From positions 248,001-312,000 of the forward strand of contig NZ_CANMFD010000002.1 in the NCBI RefSeq assembly GCF_947496995.1: DNA of 64,000 nt, in the 5' to 3' direction. The notes beneath the pieces were generated by a model. That model was given only the letters and a program-made list of their open reading frames with translations, did no database searches and was not told the origin of the DNA. A program made the translations under genes and the position numbers. Below, in pieces: positions 1-10,422 of the stretch; position 1 is the first letter of the stretch; each line of letters begins with the position of its first letter. The DNA comes from an uncultured Roseibium sp. (lineage in GTDB: Bacteria; Pseudomonadota; Alphaproteobacteria; Rhizobiales; Stappiaceae).

Positions 1-1
1 T

Positions 2-1018
2 CAGACCACGCTGCAGGAGGCGTTCAAGAAAGGTCTCGTCCAGGCGCTGCAATTTCGCGATCCGGCTCGCTGGGCGACCGGGTTCAATTTTCCCGCCGCC
101 GAGAATGGTGATGTCGTGAAACTCGACGTGCCGCTCGGTGTCCCTGCGGCGATGCAAGGCATCGCCTTCAACACACGGCGGGAGCAGCTGAGCGACCCGA
201 ACGTGCGCAAGGCTTTGCGTATGCTGTTCGATTTCGAATGGGTCAACCGCAATCTCTATCATGGACTCTATACGCGCACGGCCGGCTATTGGGACAATTC
301 AGAGCTGTCGTCGATTGGCCGTCCTGCCAGCGCGCGGGAAAAAGAGCTGCTTGCGCCGTTTCCCGAGGCTGTCGATCCGGAGGTCATGGCCGGAACGTGG
401 CGTCCGGCCGATGCAGATGGCTCCGGACGGGACAGGAAGGTGCTGCGGGCGGCACTGGCTGAATTCAACAAGGCCGGATACGGCTTGAAAGACCGGAAGC
501 TGGTTCACCAAGAAACCGGTGAGCCGCTGGCCTTCGAAATCCTTGCCAAAAACGAGGACGAGGAGAAACTTGCGCTCACCTATATCCGCACGCTGGAACT
601 TCTGGGGATCGACGCGAATGTCCGCAGTGTCGATCCTTCCCAATTCGAAGATCGCAGAACGAAGCGCGATTTCGACATGGTGTTCAACACATGGACCGCA
701 TCGCTTTCTCCCGGGGCGGAACAGTATGGACGCTGGTCGTCAAAGGCCGCGGATGCCGAAGGGTCCTTCAATTTCGTGGGCGCCAAGGACCCGGCCATCG
801 ACGCCCTCATCGATGCGATTGTCGGAGCCCGCAGCCGCGAGGAGTTCGTGGACGCCGTGCGCGCCTTCGATCGTGTTCTGATTTCAGGTGCTTATGCCGT
901 TCCCCTGTATCACGTATCCGACGACTGGGTCGCCTATTGGACCCAGGTTTCACCGCCCCCGACGCATTCCCTCTATGGACACGAATACGACACGTGGTGG
1001 TCTTCCACGGCACGTTAA
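2..1018 (+). CDS. ABC transporter periplasmic solute-binding protein, family 5 (YejA-like), 5' truncated
   Basis: C-terminal part of a family-5 (peptide/nickel type) extracellular solute-binding protein, the periplasmic receptor of an ABC importer. The reading frame is already open at the window edge, so the start and signal peptide are missing. The visible part matches the YejA branch: FDFEWVNRNLYHGLYTR near the start, then PAIDALIDAIVGARSREEF and the C-terminal VPLYHVSDDWVAYW. YejA-type proteins bind oligopeptides, for example in microcin C uptake; the substrate here is unknown. The next gene begins 24 bases downstream on the same strand, so they are probably co-transcribed. Family assignment is confident. 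Confidence 0.85.
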   Translation, partial: QTTLQEAFKKGLVQALQFRDPARWATGFNFPAAENGDVVKLDVPLGVPAAMQGIAFNTRREQLSDPNVRKALRMLFDFEWVNRNLYHGLYTRTAGYWDNSELSSIGRPASAREKELLAPFPEAVDPEVMAGTWRPADADGSGRDRKVLRAALAEFNKAGYGLKDRKLVHQETGEPLAFEILAKNEDEEKLALTYIRTLELLGIDANVRSVDPSQFEDRRTKRDFDMVFNTWTASLSPGAEQYGRWSSKAADAEGSFNFVGAKDPAIDALIDAIVGARSREEFVDAVRAFDRVLISGAYAVPLYHVSDDWVAYWTQVSPPPTHSLYGHEYDTWWSSTAR

Positions 1019-1042
1019 TCGGACCAATGGACGAAAGAAAAA

Positions 1043-2677
1043 ATGAAAGTCACCCAAGAAAGTCTTTCCAAAGAGCATCATGACAGCGGAGCCTGGTCCG
1101 ATTTGCCGCTGGACGAACTCTTTCGGCAAACGGCGGCGGAACACCCGACACGCCTTGCGATTGCGGATGCGCCGGACCGTGAGGTCTGGACCGGGGGAGC
1201 CCCGCGCCAGGTGACCTATGAAGAGGCGGATCGTGAAATCGACCGCCTTGCGGCCTTCTACAGGACAGTGGGTCTTGCCACCGATCATGTCATAGGGGTG
1301 CAGGCTCCCAACACCGTGGACGCCGTGATTGCAATTCTCGCGGCTTTGCGCGCGGATCTGATCATCTCCCCCCTGCCGCTCCACTGGCGCCAGAAAAATG
1401 TGCTTGAGGCGCTCAATTCCATCGGTGCGAAGGGGTTCATTGCCGCCGATCGCGTCGAGACCAGAGACGTTGGTGTCGCTGCGCGGGACGTGGCGGGGGA
1501 CCTGTTTTCGCTGCGCTTCGTCTTTGGCCTCGGCAAGAACATTCCCGATGGTCTGATCGAACTCGGGCCGATGCTGGCGGAAATGGGTGATGGGCTCGAA
1601 TTCGAACCGAGTCAACGACCCGAGCCCGCCAATCACACGGCGACAATCTGCTGGAGCCGGAGCGGCGAGGAAAATGTTCCTGTCACCCGGTGCCACAATC
1701 ACTGGATTTCGGCCGCGCAGATGGTCATCGATGAGGCGCATATCGGCGAAGGGAGCAGCTTTCTGGTCCCTTATTCCCTCAGCGGTCTGACTGGACTTGG
1801 CGGTGGGCTGGTCCCCTGGCTGCGGACCGGAGGGACGTTGCATCTGCATCACCCCACGTCTCTTGCAAACCTGGCTACCCATGCCAACGACGTGAAGGCG
1901 GACGTGGTGATAACGCCCGGCCCGCTTGCCCAGACACTTGACCGGAAGCTGAGCGACCACAAGACCACGATACTGGCGGCCTGGAACATAGCTGCGCCAC
2001 ATCCGACAGCCTTCGTTGCCCGCCGGAGGCTTGTCGACCTTCATATCGCCGATGAATTTGCCCTTTTGGCGAAGGCGCGCGGACCTTCCGCCAAGATGAA
2101 AGCGATGGCGCTGGGAAAGCATTGCGGGCCGAACGGGTGTGAAAGCGGGCCAACCCTTCTGGAAATTTCAGTTACCGACGCGGCGGAGGGCCTCGGGCCG
2201 GCTCTTCTTGTCAAGGGACCAATGGTTCCCGATGTCGGCTGGCATACTATCAACGGAGAAAATCGCAGCGTTCAATGGAATGAGACCGGCTTCCTGAACA
2301 CGAACATCAGCGTGGAACTGGTTGAAGGGGGCATTTCCGGGTTCGGCATTCCCGGAAAATACGCGTTGGGTACGGGCAATCTCGACGCGGTCGATCTCAT
2401 TTACGCCGAGTACGAGGGAGTGAAGGAAGCTGCCGCCTTTGTCGTCGAGGATTCGATCCTTGGCGCCAGGATGTACGCGGCCCTGGTACCTGAGCAGGGT
2501 CAGGTGCCGGATGCCGGTGCCTTCTTTGCTTATCTCGATGCGGAAGGTGTTGACCTTGCCAAGATCCCGCATCGTGTGCTGATTTTACAATCGTTGCCAA
2601 GGAATGCGGATGGGTCGATTTCCCGAGAGCGATTGACCATGCGTACGCAGCGGCTGCCTGCTTCCGCTGTGGCATAG
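1043..2677 (+). CDS. AMP-binding (ANL superfamily) acyl-CoA synthetase-like protein, degenerate active site
   Basis: 544-residue protein with the overall layout of acyl-CoA synthetases/AMP ligases. The N-terminal part (VTYEEADREIDRLAAFYR) and the central GLTGLGGGLVPWLRTGGTL segment match the family. Key motifs have decayed: the phosphate-binding loop normally read as TSGTTGxPKG is WSRSGEENVPVTR, the TGD motif is TGF, and the C-terminal catalytic lysine (usually TGKIxR) is replaced in NADGSISRERL. It may be a pseudoenzyme or a divergent ligase with an unusual substrate. It lies between a peptide-binding protein gene and a receiver-like gene, with short gaps on both sides (24 and 13 bases) suggesting one operon. 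Family membership is fairly sure; activity is doubtful. Confidence 0.7.
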   Translation: MKVTQESLSKEHHDSGAWSDLPLDELFRQTAAEHPTRLAIADAPDREVWTGGAPRQVTYEEADREIDRLAAFYRTVGLATDHVIGVQAPNTVDAVIAILAALRADLIISPLPLHWRQKNVLEALNSIGAKGFIAADRVETRDVGVAARDVAGDLFSLRFVFGLGKNIPDGLIELGPMLAEMGDGLEFEPSQRPEPANHTATICWSRSGEENVPVTRCHNHWISAAQMVIDEAHIGEGSSFLVPYSLSGLTGLGGGLVPWLRTGGTLHLHHPTSLANLATHANDVKADVVITPGPLAQTLDRKLSDHKTTILAAWNIAAPHPTAFVARRRLVDLHIADEFALLAKARGPSAKMKAMALGKHCGPNGCESGPTLLEISVTDAAEGLGPALLVKGPMVPDVGWHTINGENRSVQWNETGFLNTNISVELVEGGISGFGIPGKYALGTGNLDAVDLIYAEYEGVKEAAAFVVEDSILGARMYAALVPEQGQVPDAGAFFAYLDAEGVDLAKIPHRVLILQSLPRNADGSISRERLTMRTQRLPASAVA

Positions 2678-2690
2678 GTGGGGAACTGGA

Positions 2691-3875
2691 ATGGATGTTG
2701 AAACCTCGCTTTCCTGGCGTGGGCCATATTGGTATGCAGGAAGGCGACCGAAACGGAACAGTACTGGCGACGAACCGGAAGATCTGGATGTCGCCCTTTT
2801 AAAGATGTTCGAACGGCGCAGTCCGCTTCCGACCGCTCTGCCGGCAGCGATCGTCGTCGATGTGACCTGCCTGGAACCCGGTCAGGAAGACGAATTTTTC
2901 GATTGGCTGCAGGCACAGATACAGACACTCGTCTGCGAGGTTCCGTTCTACGTGCTCACCGGCAGCGACAGTGCGCTGCCGGAAGGATTGCGCGCGACAG
3001 CCATAATCGACCGTATCGTCCCCGACGACATTCTTTTGATGCTGATCTGCATTCACCAGCGCGCGCTCCTGCGTTCGGAAGAGGCGCAGCTTCGCCGCAG
3101 GATTTTCGGCCGGATTCCGGGTTTTGGGACCGCACCCCATCATTCAGGGTCGAGCAGCCTTCTGGTTGTTGGGTTGAGCGGCCGTTTTCTGGAATGGCAG
3201 GACGCAAGTGATCAGAAGGTCGAAGTCGTCGGTGCCTTTGACGGAAACATGGCCGTGGAGTTCATGTCGAAGCGGGCCTTCGATGCTGTCGTGGTCGATG
3301 CGGCGTTTGACGATGCAATCGACTACATGCAGCAGATCCGCCGGGACGCACGGTTTGCAGGGCTTCCGGTACTGGCCGTCTGCGAGCGGGAAGAGGATCT
3401 GGTGCAGCTGTTCCGCAACGGCGCATCGGATGTTCTGGTGGGCGAGAACCGCAAGGAAACACTGTCCCGTCGGCTGAAGTCCGCCATCCGCTTTGGCAAA
3501 CGCCGTCGTCTGGCGGACAGAATTCTGGCGGAAAGCCACTTGTGGCTCCGGCAACGGATCCATGAAGGTGGTCTCGGCGTGACGGATTACACCGCGTATC
3601 TTGAATCCTGCAGCGATGCGCTTGCCGTGCGCGGTCTGGACCTTTGGGAAATGCGTCTGGAACCGGAAAACTTCGGCCTCTCTATCAACACTTCTCAGGA
3701 GCTCGAAGAATTCAACGCCACCTTGCTGTCGATTGCCGACGCGACGAGCCGCGACGAGGATCTGGTATGTCTGGTGCGCGACTTCGGGCCGGTGGCCGTT
3801 CTCAAGAACGAGGCAGGCATCGCCCGGCTGCAGAAAAGGATCAACGCGATCCTCGCTCATACGGTGCTCCAGTAG
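2691..3875 (+). CDS. Receiver-like (REC-fold) regulatory protein without output domain
   Basis: 394 residues beginning 13 bases after the AMP-binding gene. Two response-regulator-like alpha/beta segments can be seen, roughly residues 50-125 and 155-255. The second has the beta-3 pattern FDAVVVDAAFDDAIDY, with Asp203 where the phosphoacceptor would be, and a later LPVLAV strand, but lacks the acidic pair expected after the first strand. After it comes FGKRRRLADRIL, as in the linker of PleD-type proteins, and a ~110-residue C-terminal part containing no GGDEF, EAL or DNA-binding motif I can recognise. It may be a degenerate signalling adaptor. No specific function is proposed. Confidence 0.5.
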   Translation: MDVETSLSWRGPYWYAGRRPKRNSTGDEPEDLDVALLKMFERRSPLPTALPAAIVVDVTCLEPGQEDEFFDWLQAQIQTLVCEVPFYVLTGSDSALPEGLRATAIIDRIVPDDILLMLICIHQRALLRSEEAQLRRRIFGRIPGFGTAPHHSGSSSLLVVGLSGRFLEWQDASDQKVEVVGAFDGNMAVEFMSKRAFDAVVVDAAFDDAIDYMQQIRRDARFAGLPVLAVCEREEDLVQLFRNGASDVLVGENRKETLSRRLKSAIRFGKRRRLADRILAESHLWLRQRIHEGGLGVTDYTAYLESCSDALAVRGLDLWEMRLEPENFGLSINTSQELEEFNATLLSIADATSRDEDLVCLVRDFGPVAVLKNEAGIARLQKRINAILAHTVLQ

Positions 3876-3977
3876 TTGATCTTGATATCTGCATCCCGGT
3901 GCCGTGGCTTCTGCGGCAAATGCCGCACATGAACCGCCATGTGTCTTGCCCTGATTTCGCCCCGATATTTGGATTGA

Positions 3978-4013
3978 ATCGATCTTTCATGTAATTGTGC
4001 ATGAAAGATCGAT
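3978..4013. promoter_or_regulatory. Perfect 14-bp inverted repeat
   Basis: ATCGATCTTTCATG, an 8-nt loop, then the exact reverse complement. It lies 102 bases after the receiver-like gene and 38 bases before the DsbA-family gene. There is no T tract after either arm, which argues against a simple intrinsic terminator and leaves an operator or a leader-RNA hairpin as options. Confidence 0.5.
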
Positions 4014-4051
4014 GGATATGCATAAGCGCCAGCTCAGACACGGGATCATGA

Positions 4052-4726
4052 ATGACCGAATTTCCTCCTTTGACCGTTGACGTTGTTTCCGATGTCATGT
4101 GCCCGTGGTGCTTTATCGGCAAGAGACGCCTGGAAACGGCCCTGAGATCAGTTCCTCAACTGAACGTCACGGTTCGCTGGCATCCATTCCAGCTGGATTC
4201 GTCCCTGCCTAAAACGGGCAAGGACAGGAAGAAATATCTCAGTGACAAGTTCGGAGTCATTGAAAAGGCGAACAGCTTCTACAGTCAGATCAAGGCTGCG
4301 GGTCTGGAAGAAGGTATCGACTTTGCCTTCGACGCCATCAGGCTTTCGCCGAATACGCTCGATTGCCACCGACTGATCCTGTGGTCACGCGCCGACGATC
4401 TTCAGGACGAAATCGTCGAGCGTCTGTTCGATGCCTACTTCCTCAAGGGAGAGGATCTGACGAAATCGGAGACGCTGGTCCGGATTTCCGAAGAAGCCGG
4501 CATGCAATCCGATCTTGTGGAACAGCTTCTGGAAACCGATACCGACCTCGACAAGGCCGAGGCAGAGATCGCCAATGCGCAGGCAGCCGGCATCACAGGA
4601 GTTCCCTGTTTCATCATCGACGGGCGTTTCGTTCTTGCCGGTGCGGAAAAGGCAGAGACCATTGCTGCCGCACTGCTGCATGCGGAAGAAACCCGGACAG
4701 ACCAGGACGCGCAATCTGCGGTCTGA
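4052..4726 (+). CDS. DsbA family oxidoreductase (FrnE-like)
   Basis: 224-residue thioredoxin-fold protein of the FrnE/2-hydroxychromene-2-carboxylate isomerase-related DsbA branch. The redox motif CPWC is at residues 17-20 (VVSDVMCPWCFIGKRRL), and the cis-proline segment near the C-terminus reads TGVPCFIIDGRFVLAGA. There is no signal peptide, so it should act in the cytoplasm as a thiol-disulfide oxidoreductase; FrnE relatives are linked to oxidative stress. A strong bidirectional terminator follows directly, so this is the last gene of its transcript. The length is normal for the family. Confidence 0.85.
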   Translation: MTEFPPLTVDVVSDVMCPWCFIGKRRLETALRSVPQLNVTVRWHPFQLDSSLPKTGKDRKKYLSDKFGVIEKANSFYSQIKAAGLEEGIDFAFDAIRLSPNTLDCHRLILWSRADDLQDEIVERLFDAYFLKGEDLTKSETLVRISEEAGMQSDLVEQLLETDTDLDKAEAEIANAQAAGITGVPCFIIDGRFVLAGAEKAETIAAALLHAEETRTDQDAQSAV

Positions 4727-4749
4727 TTTTCCGAAACGCTACGGCACAA

Positions 4750-4778
4750 AAAAAGCCCCGGATTGTCCGGGGCTTTTT
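4750..4778. terminator. Bidirectional intrinsic terminator
   Basis: A 13-bp hairpin (AAAAAGCCCCGGA, loop TTG, TCCGGGGCTTTTT) between two convergent genes. It has A/T runs on both sides, so it can end transcription of the DsbA-family gene on the plus strand and of eno on the minus strand. Confidence 0.9.
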
Positions 4779-4800
4779 CGTTTTGAACTCCCTGGAGCGA

Positions 4801-6087
<1,287 letters not shown>

Positions 6088-6200
6088 CTATCGCATGTAC
6101 CTGAACTGACAATCTGCCGGACGGTCGCCCGGCGCTTTTCCTATCCGCCGGAGCGGCTGCACCACATGAGAATGCCGCCCAAATGCGCGGCTTCAAATAA

Positions 6201-7049
6201 CTACCCGGCCGCACCCTCCGGAGCCTTTGTAACATCATCAAGCGCCTTCAGACGCTTCAAAAGGGCTTCAAGGTCTTTCAGCGGAACCATGTTCGGCCCG
6301 TCCGACGGCGCATTGTCCGGATCCGGATGGGTCTCGATAAACAGGCCTGCAACACCGACCGCGACCGCGGCGCGGGCAAGCACGGGAACCATGGTGCGGT
6401 CACCGCCCGTGGAAGCCCCCTGCCCGCCGGGCTGCTGGACGGAATGGGTTGCGTCGAAGACAACCGGGGCACCGGTCGCAGCCATGATCGGCAGCGACCG
6501 CATGTCGCTGACGAGCGTGTTGTAACCGAAACTGGCGCCGCGTTCGGTCAGAAGAACGTTCGGGTTGCCGGACTCGGTCACTTTGGCGAGAACGTTCTTC
6601 ATGTCCCACGGGGCCAGGAATTGACCTTTTTTCACGTTGACGACGTTTCCGGTATTCGCAGCGGCAATCAGGAGGTCCGTCTGGCGGCAGAGAAAAGCCG
6701 GTATCTGCAGGATGTCGACAACTTCGCCTACCGGTGCGCACTGGTCCGGGGCGTGGACATCGGTCAGAACGGGCATGCCATAGGTTTCACGGATTTCGGC
6801 GAATATCGGCAGCGCCTCCTTCATGCCCATCCCGCGCTTTCCCGAGAGGGACGTCCGGTTCGCCTTGTCGTAGGACGTCTTGAATACCGTGCTGATGCCG
6901 AGCCTGTCGGTGATTTCCCTGATGGCCGCAGCGCATTCCATGGCGTGTTCGCGGCTTTCCATCTGGCACGGACCCGCTATGAGGCTGAACGCAGCTCCAT
7001 TGTCAAATGTCACATTTCCAACGGAAACAACGCGGTTTGCCTGGGTCAT
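6201..7049 (-). CDS. kdsA: 3-deoxy-8-phosphooctulonate synthase (KDO-8-phosphate synthase)
   Basis: 282 residues. It condenses phosphoenolpyruvate with arabinose 5-phosphate to make KDO-8-phosphate for lipopolysaccharide inner core. The family motifs are clear: [18 protein letters not shown] near the N-terminus, [21 protein letters not shown]-type segment ([14 protein letters not shown]), [30 protein letters not shown] and the late [18 protein letters not shown]. It is transcribed toward eno. Its upstream side is a 440-base AT-richer gap shared with the divergent galU. Confidence 0.97.
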   Translation of the reverse strand: MTQANRVVSVGNVTFDNGAAFSLIAGPCQMESREHAMECAAAIREITDRLGISTVFKTSYDKANRTSLSGKRGMGMKEALPIFAEIRETYGMPVLTDVHAPDQCAPVGEVVDILQIPAFLCRQTDLLIAAANTGNVVNVKKGQFLAPWDMKNVLAKVTESGNPNVLLTERGASFGYNTLVSDMRSLPIMAATGAPVVFDATHSVQQPGGQGASTGGDRTMVPVLARAAVAVGVAGLFIETHPDPDNAPSDGPNMVPLKDLEALLKRLKALDDVTKAPEGAAG

Positions 7050-7490
7050 TTTTCACCAATGTTTTCTGGGCGGATTTCGTCCGGACAACAGCCTTTCAGC
7101 ATGCGACCGGGTGCCTGAATGAAGTTGCGTGTTCCATAGCGTTCTTTTCGCCCGCCCGCAACATCCCGCCTGTGTTTGTCGCATAGCCGTTAAATCGATT
7201 TAAATGCCGATTTGCCACATTTTTACTCCTGACCATTGTTTTGCCATGGGTTTGATGATTTTATTGCGTTGCACAAATGAATTACCGGCAAAATCGAAGT
7301 CTGTCGCTGGACATATTTTTATATGGCTTTTTAAACAGTCTTATTTTGCGGGTAATATTTTTTTGAGAGTGCGCAAATTGCCTGTCGGCCGCCGCATTCC
7401 GGATGCATGAATGTAAATTCATGATACGGGTCTGCAATTTAAGGCCAATTGGGTATAGAAGCCGTTAGGTTCGAATTTGGAAGGCGTCAC
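7050..7490. other. Divergent intergenic region kdsA/galU
   Basis: No gene seen in about 440 bases, visibly more AT-rich than the flanking genes, so it should carry promoters for both kdsA and galU. Structures noted: a 14-bp palindrome TTAAATCGATTTAA at 7190-7203 and a hairpin CATGAAT-GTAA-ATTCATG at 7406-7423. TATAGA at 7454-7459 lies 31 bases before the galU start codon and could be a -10 element. A 68-codon open frame at 7204-7410 has no ribosome site or protein-like character. Confidence 0.5.
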
Positions 7491-8384
7491 ATGAACAAAC
7501 CCATCCGCAAGGCGGTGCTCCCTGTCGCAGGACTTGGCACCCGGTTTCTGCCAGCGACGAAAGCTGTTCCTAAGGAAATGCTGACGATTGTCGACCGTCC
7601 GATCATTCAATACGTCGTCGATGAAGCGCGTGCCGGCGGCATCGAGCACATCGTTTTCGTGACCGGCCGCAACAAGCATGTGATCGAAGACCACTTCGAT
7701 ATCGCTTACGAACTCGAAGACACGTTGAGAACACGAAACAAGACTGCCGCGCTGGAACTCCTGGAAAAACACCGACCGCAGCCCGGTTCCACAAGTTTTA
7801 CCCGTCAGCAGGCACCGCTCGGCCTCGGGCACGCCATCTGGTGTGCGCGCGATATCATCGGCGACGAGCCTTTTGCCATTCTTCTTCCCGACGTGATCAT
7901 CAAGTCACAAGTCAGCTGTCTGAAACAGATGGTGGATCTGTATGAACACACCGGCGGCAACATCATTGCCGTTGAAGAAGTTCCGGAAGACCAGACGCAA
8001 AACTACGGCATTGTCGAGCTTTCCGACCGGATCTCGGCGAATGCCAGCAAGATTTCAAACATGGTCGAGAAGCCGGCGCCCGGAACGGCTCCATCCAATC
8101 TGATGATTACCGGCCGGTATATTCTTCAGCCGGAGATTTTCGATCTTCTGTCAAGCCAGGACACCGGTGCCGGTGGCGAGATCCAGCTGACCGACAGCAT
8201 GCTCTCCATGATGAAGGAGCAACACTTCGCGTCGCTCAAGTTCGAGGGACGCAGCTACGACTGCGGCAACAAGGCCGGTTTCCTGAGTGCGAACATTGCC
8301 TTCGGCATGGACGATCCGAAACTGGCCGAGCAGCTCGTTCCGTTCATGGAAGAGATGATCAAGCAGCCACTGGCCGCCGAATAA
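7491..8384 (+). CDS. galU: UTP--glucose-1-phosphate uridylyltransferase
   Basis: 297 residues from ATG 7491. It makes UDP-glucose from UTP and glucose 1-phosphate for envelope polysaccharides. The nucleotidyltransferase signature KAVLPVAGLGTRFLPATKA lies at the N-terminus, followed by KEMLTIVDRPIIQYVVDEA, LGLGHAIWCARD, the metal-site region FAILLPDVI, and GEIQLTDSM. An in-frame upstream GTG at 7449 would add 14 residues before the conserved start, which is unlikely. A 16-bp hairpin terminator follows, then a nucleotide-sugar dehydrogenase gene in the same direction. Confidence 0.96.
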   Translation: MNKPIRKAVLPVAGLGTRFLPATKAVPKEMLTIVDRPIIQYVVDEARAGGIEHIVFVTGRNKHVIEDHFDIAYELEDTLRTRNKTAALELLEKHRPQPGSTSFTRQQAPLGLGHAIWCARDIIGDEPFAILLPDVIIKSQVSCLKQMVDLYEHTGGNIIAVEEVPEDQTQNYGIVELSDRISANASKISNMVEKPAPGTAPSNLMITGRYILQPEIFDLLSSQDTGAGGEIQLTDSMLSMMKEQHFASLKFEGRSYDCGNKAGFLSANIAFGMDDPKLAEQLVPFMEEMIKQPLAAE

Positions 8385-8432
8385 GCACCTCTACGAAGCC
8401 TGAGCCCTTGAAATCAGTCTGTAGAACCGATT

Positions 8433-8476
8433 AGGAGTGGGCCGGATCCTGTGCTGCGATCCGGCCCACTCCTTTT
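8433..8476 (+). terminator. Strong intrinsic terminator or attenuator after galU
   Basis: A perfect 16-bp inverted repeat (AGGAGTGGGCCGGATC at 8433-8448 and its complement at 8458-8473) with a 9-nt loop and a short T run. It ends only 14 bases before the next start codon at 8488, so either a promoter overlaps it or read-through is regulated. Confidence 0.8.
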
Positions 8477-8487
8477 CAGGAAGCTCC

Positions 8488-9792
8488 ATGTCCGAAACCT
8501 CTCTCCTGTCCAAAAAGATCGCCGTGGTCGGCCTCGGCTATGTCGGACTGCCCGTGGCGACCGCCTTCGCGGCCAAGGGTTTCGACGTTCTTGGTTTCGA
8601 CATCAACGAGAACCGGCTGAAGGCACTGAAAGACGGCCACGACAGCACGGCTTCGGTGACTTCAGATGATCTTTCCCAAGCGACCCTCGCTTTTTCCGCG
8701 AACGAGGTAGATCTCAAGGACCGCGATATCCTGATCGTTGCGGTTCCCACGCCTGTCGATCAGGCGAAACGCCCGGACCTGACACCCTTCAGAAATGCAG
8801 CGGCAATTGCCGGCCGCAACCTGAAACACGGCGCGATCGTCGTTTTTGAATCGACTGTGTTTCCCGGCGCGACGGAAGATATCGCCGTCCCGATCCTGGA
8901 ACAGCAGTCGGGCCTGACACTTGGCCAGGGCTTTGAAGTCGGCTATTCCCCCGAACGCATCAACCCTGGCGATACTCAGCGCGGGTTTTCGGACATCACC
9001 AAGATCGTCTCCGCATCATCCGGCGAGGCTGCGCGGACACTTTCCGATCTTTACGGCGCGGTCGTAACAGCGGGCATTCATCTCGCCCCGTCGATCAAGG
9101 TCGCGGAAGCGGCCAAAGTGATCGAGAACACCCAGCGGGACCTCAACATTGCCCTGATGAACGAACTGGCCATGTTGTTCCACCAGATGGGGATCGATAC
9201 CCGTGACGTGCTTGAGGGCGCCGGAACGAAATGGAACTTCCTCCCGTTTCAACCGGGCCTGGTCGGTGGACACTGTATCGGGGTCGACCCCTACTACCTC
9301 ACCCACAAGGCCAACGAGATCGGCATGACCCCGCAGGTCATTCTGGCCGGACGCGGCACCAATGAAGCGATGCCGGCCTTTGTTGCGGGCAAGATCATTC
9401 AGGAATGCGTCAAGCTGGGATTGCCGGTGCCGGCGAAGATCGTGGTTCTGGGCCTCACCTACAAGGCCGATGTGCCCGACACCCGCAATTCCAAGGTGGT
9501 CGACCTGATCGATGAGCTGCGGAAATTCGGTGCCGAGGTTCTGGTACACGATCCGTTGGCAGATCCCGAAGATGTGTCGCGCGAATATGGAATCACTCTT
9601 TCCGGACCGGATGCTCTGACAGGCGCCGATGCTGTTGTTCTGGCGGTTCCGCATCGGCAATTCTTACAGGACGAACCTGTCTGGCGGTACCTGACAGGAA
9701 TGATGAAAAACGGAGCCGGCCTTGTTGCCGACATTCCCGCGCTTCTGGACCGCACTTCCGTGCCCGACGGGATCCGGCTCTGGAGGCTTTGA
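8488..9792 (+). CDS. Nucleotide-sugar dehydrogenase (UDP-glucose/UDP-N-acetylhexosamine 6-dehydrogenase, TviB/WbpA type)
   Basis: 434 residues from ATG 8488; a GTG 51 bases earlier would lie inside the hairpin. The N-terminal Rossmann motif is KIAVVGLGYVGLPVATAFAA. The catalytic-cysteine region reads LVGGHCIGVDPYYLTHKAN, and the C-terminal nucleotide domain begins VVLGLTYKADVPDTRNSK. The enzyme oxidises C6 of a UDP-sugar to a uronate with two NAD+. The GVDPYYLT and FLPFQPGLVGGHC pattern resembles the TviB/WbpO group acting on UDP-N-acetylhexosamines more than classic UDP-glucose dehydrogenase. The galU neighbour would fit UDP-glucose. The substrate is not resolved. Confidence 0.9.
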   Translation: MSETSLLSKKIAVVGLGYVGLPVATAFAAKGFDVLGFDINENRLKALKDGHDSTASVTSDDLSQATLAFSANEVDLKDRDILIVAVPTPVDQAKRPDLTPFRNAAAIAGRNLKHGAIVVFESTVFPGATEDIAVPILEQQSGLTLGQGFEVGYSPERINPGDTQRGFSDITKIVSASSGEAARTLSDLYGAVVTAGIHLAPSIKVAEAAKVIENTQRDLNIALMNELAMLFHQMGIDTRDVLEGAGTKWNFLPFQPGLVGGHCIGVDPYYLTHKANEIGMTPQVILAGRGTNEAMPAFVAGKIIQECVKLGLPVPAKIVVLGLTYKADVPDTRNSKVVDLIDELRKFGAEVLVHDPLADPEDVSREYGITLSGPDALTGADAVVLAVPHRQFLQDEPVWRYLTGMMKNGAGLVADIPALLDRTSVPDGIRLWRL

Positions 9793-9976
9793 CTTTACTG
9801 GGTAATTTCGTCCCCAAGCCTCAAAGGTAAGCTGGGAAATCAGTTTTCCTCTGTGTATTTCGAAGAATACATTCAATCTTTCGAGTGGTCGATTTGGGGG
9901 ATTATTGCGAAATCGGAAAACCGGAAATTGAATTCGGCCGTATAGTATCGGTGTTTCGAGAAAGGAGATACCGATC

Positions 9977-10411
9977 ATGGCTCAGGCTCATTTCCGGAAG
10001 TTGGCTGCCGCAGCAGCTGTCGGCACGTTTTTGCTGACCGGTGCGGCACACAGTGAAGACGGGCTCGATAGCGGCGCGTTTCAGCAAATCATCAAGAACC
10101 AGATGAATGCCTTCGCGACGGACGATGCCGGGGCGGCATTCTCCTTTGCCGCCAATTCCCTGAAGCAGCGGTTCCAGACCCCGGAATTCTTCATGGAGAT
10201 GGTCCGACAAGGCTACCAGCCTGTCTACAAACCCCAAAGCGTTACATTCGGGCGATCCTTGATGACCAAGATCGGACCGACGCAGGAAGTCTATGTGACG
10301 GGACCGAAGGGCAAAAACTGGCTGGCGCTCTACAGCTTTGAGGAGCAGTCCGATGGCTCCTGGCGAATTTCAGGCTGTTATCTCACTGCATCCGACGGCT
10401 TTTCTGCCTGA
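9977..10411 (+). CDS. DUF4864 domain-containing secreted protein
   Basis: 144 residues with an apparent signal peptide (hydrophobic AAAAAVGTFLLTGAAHS, cleavage near residue 25) and then a compact domain. The features FQQIIKNQMNAFATDDAGAAFSFAA and WLALYSFEEQSDGSWRISGC are those of the DUF4864 family, which is common in alphaproteobacteria and of unknown role. It is preceded by a good ribosome site, AAGGAGA, 8 bases before the ATG. It is monocistronic, convergent with tgt, with only 11 bases between them. Confidence 0.8.
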   Translation: MAQAHFRKLAAAAAVGTFLLTGAAHSEDGLDSGAFQQIIKNQMNAFATDDAGAAFSFAANSLKQRFQTPEFFMEMVRQGYQPVYKPQSVTFGRSLMTKIGPTQEVYVTGPKGKNWLALYSFEEQSDGSWRISGCYLTASDGFSA

Positions 10412-10422
10412 ATCGATAGCGT

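Noticed and set aside
950..2122. 390-codon minus-strand frame over the AMP-binding gene
   Set aside because: Shadow frame; the plus strand has the family motifs and correct spacing to neighbours.
7190..7203. TTAAATCGATTTAA as a CtrA site
   Set aside because: The alphaproteobacterial CtrA full site is TTAA-N7-TTAA; the spacing here is six, so I list it only as a palindrome.
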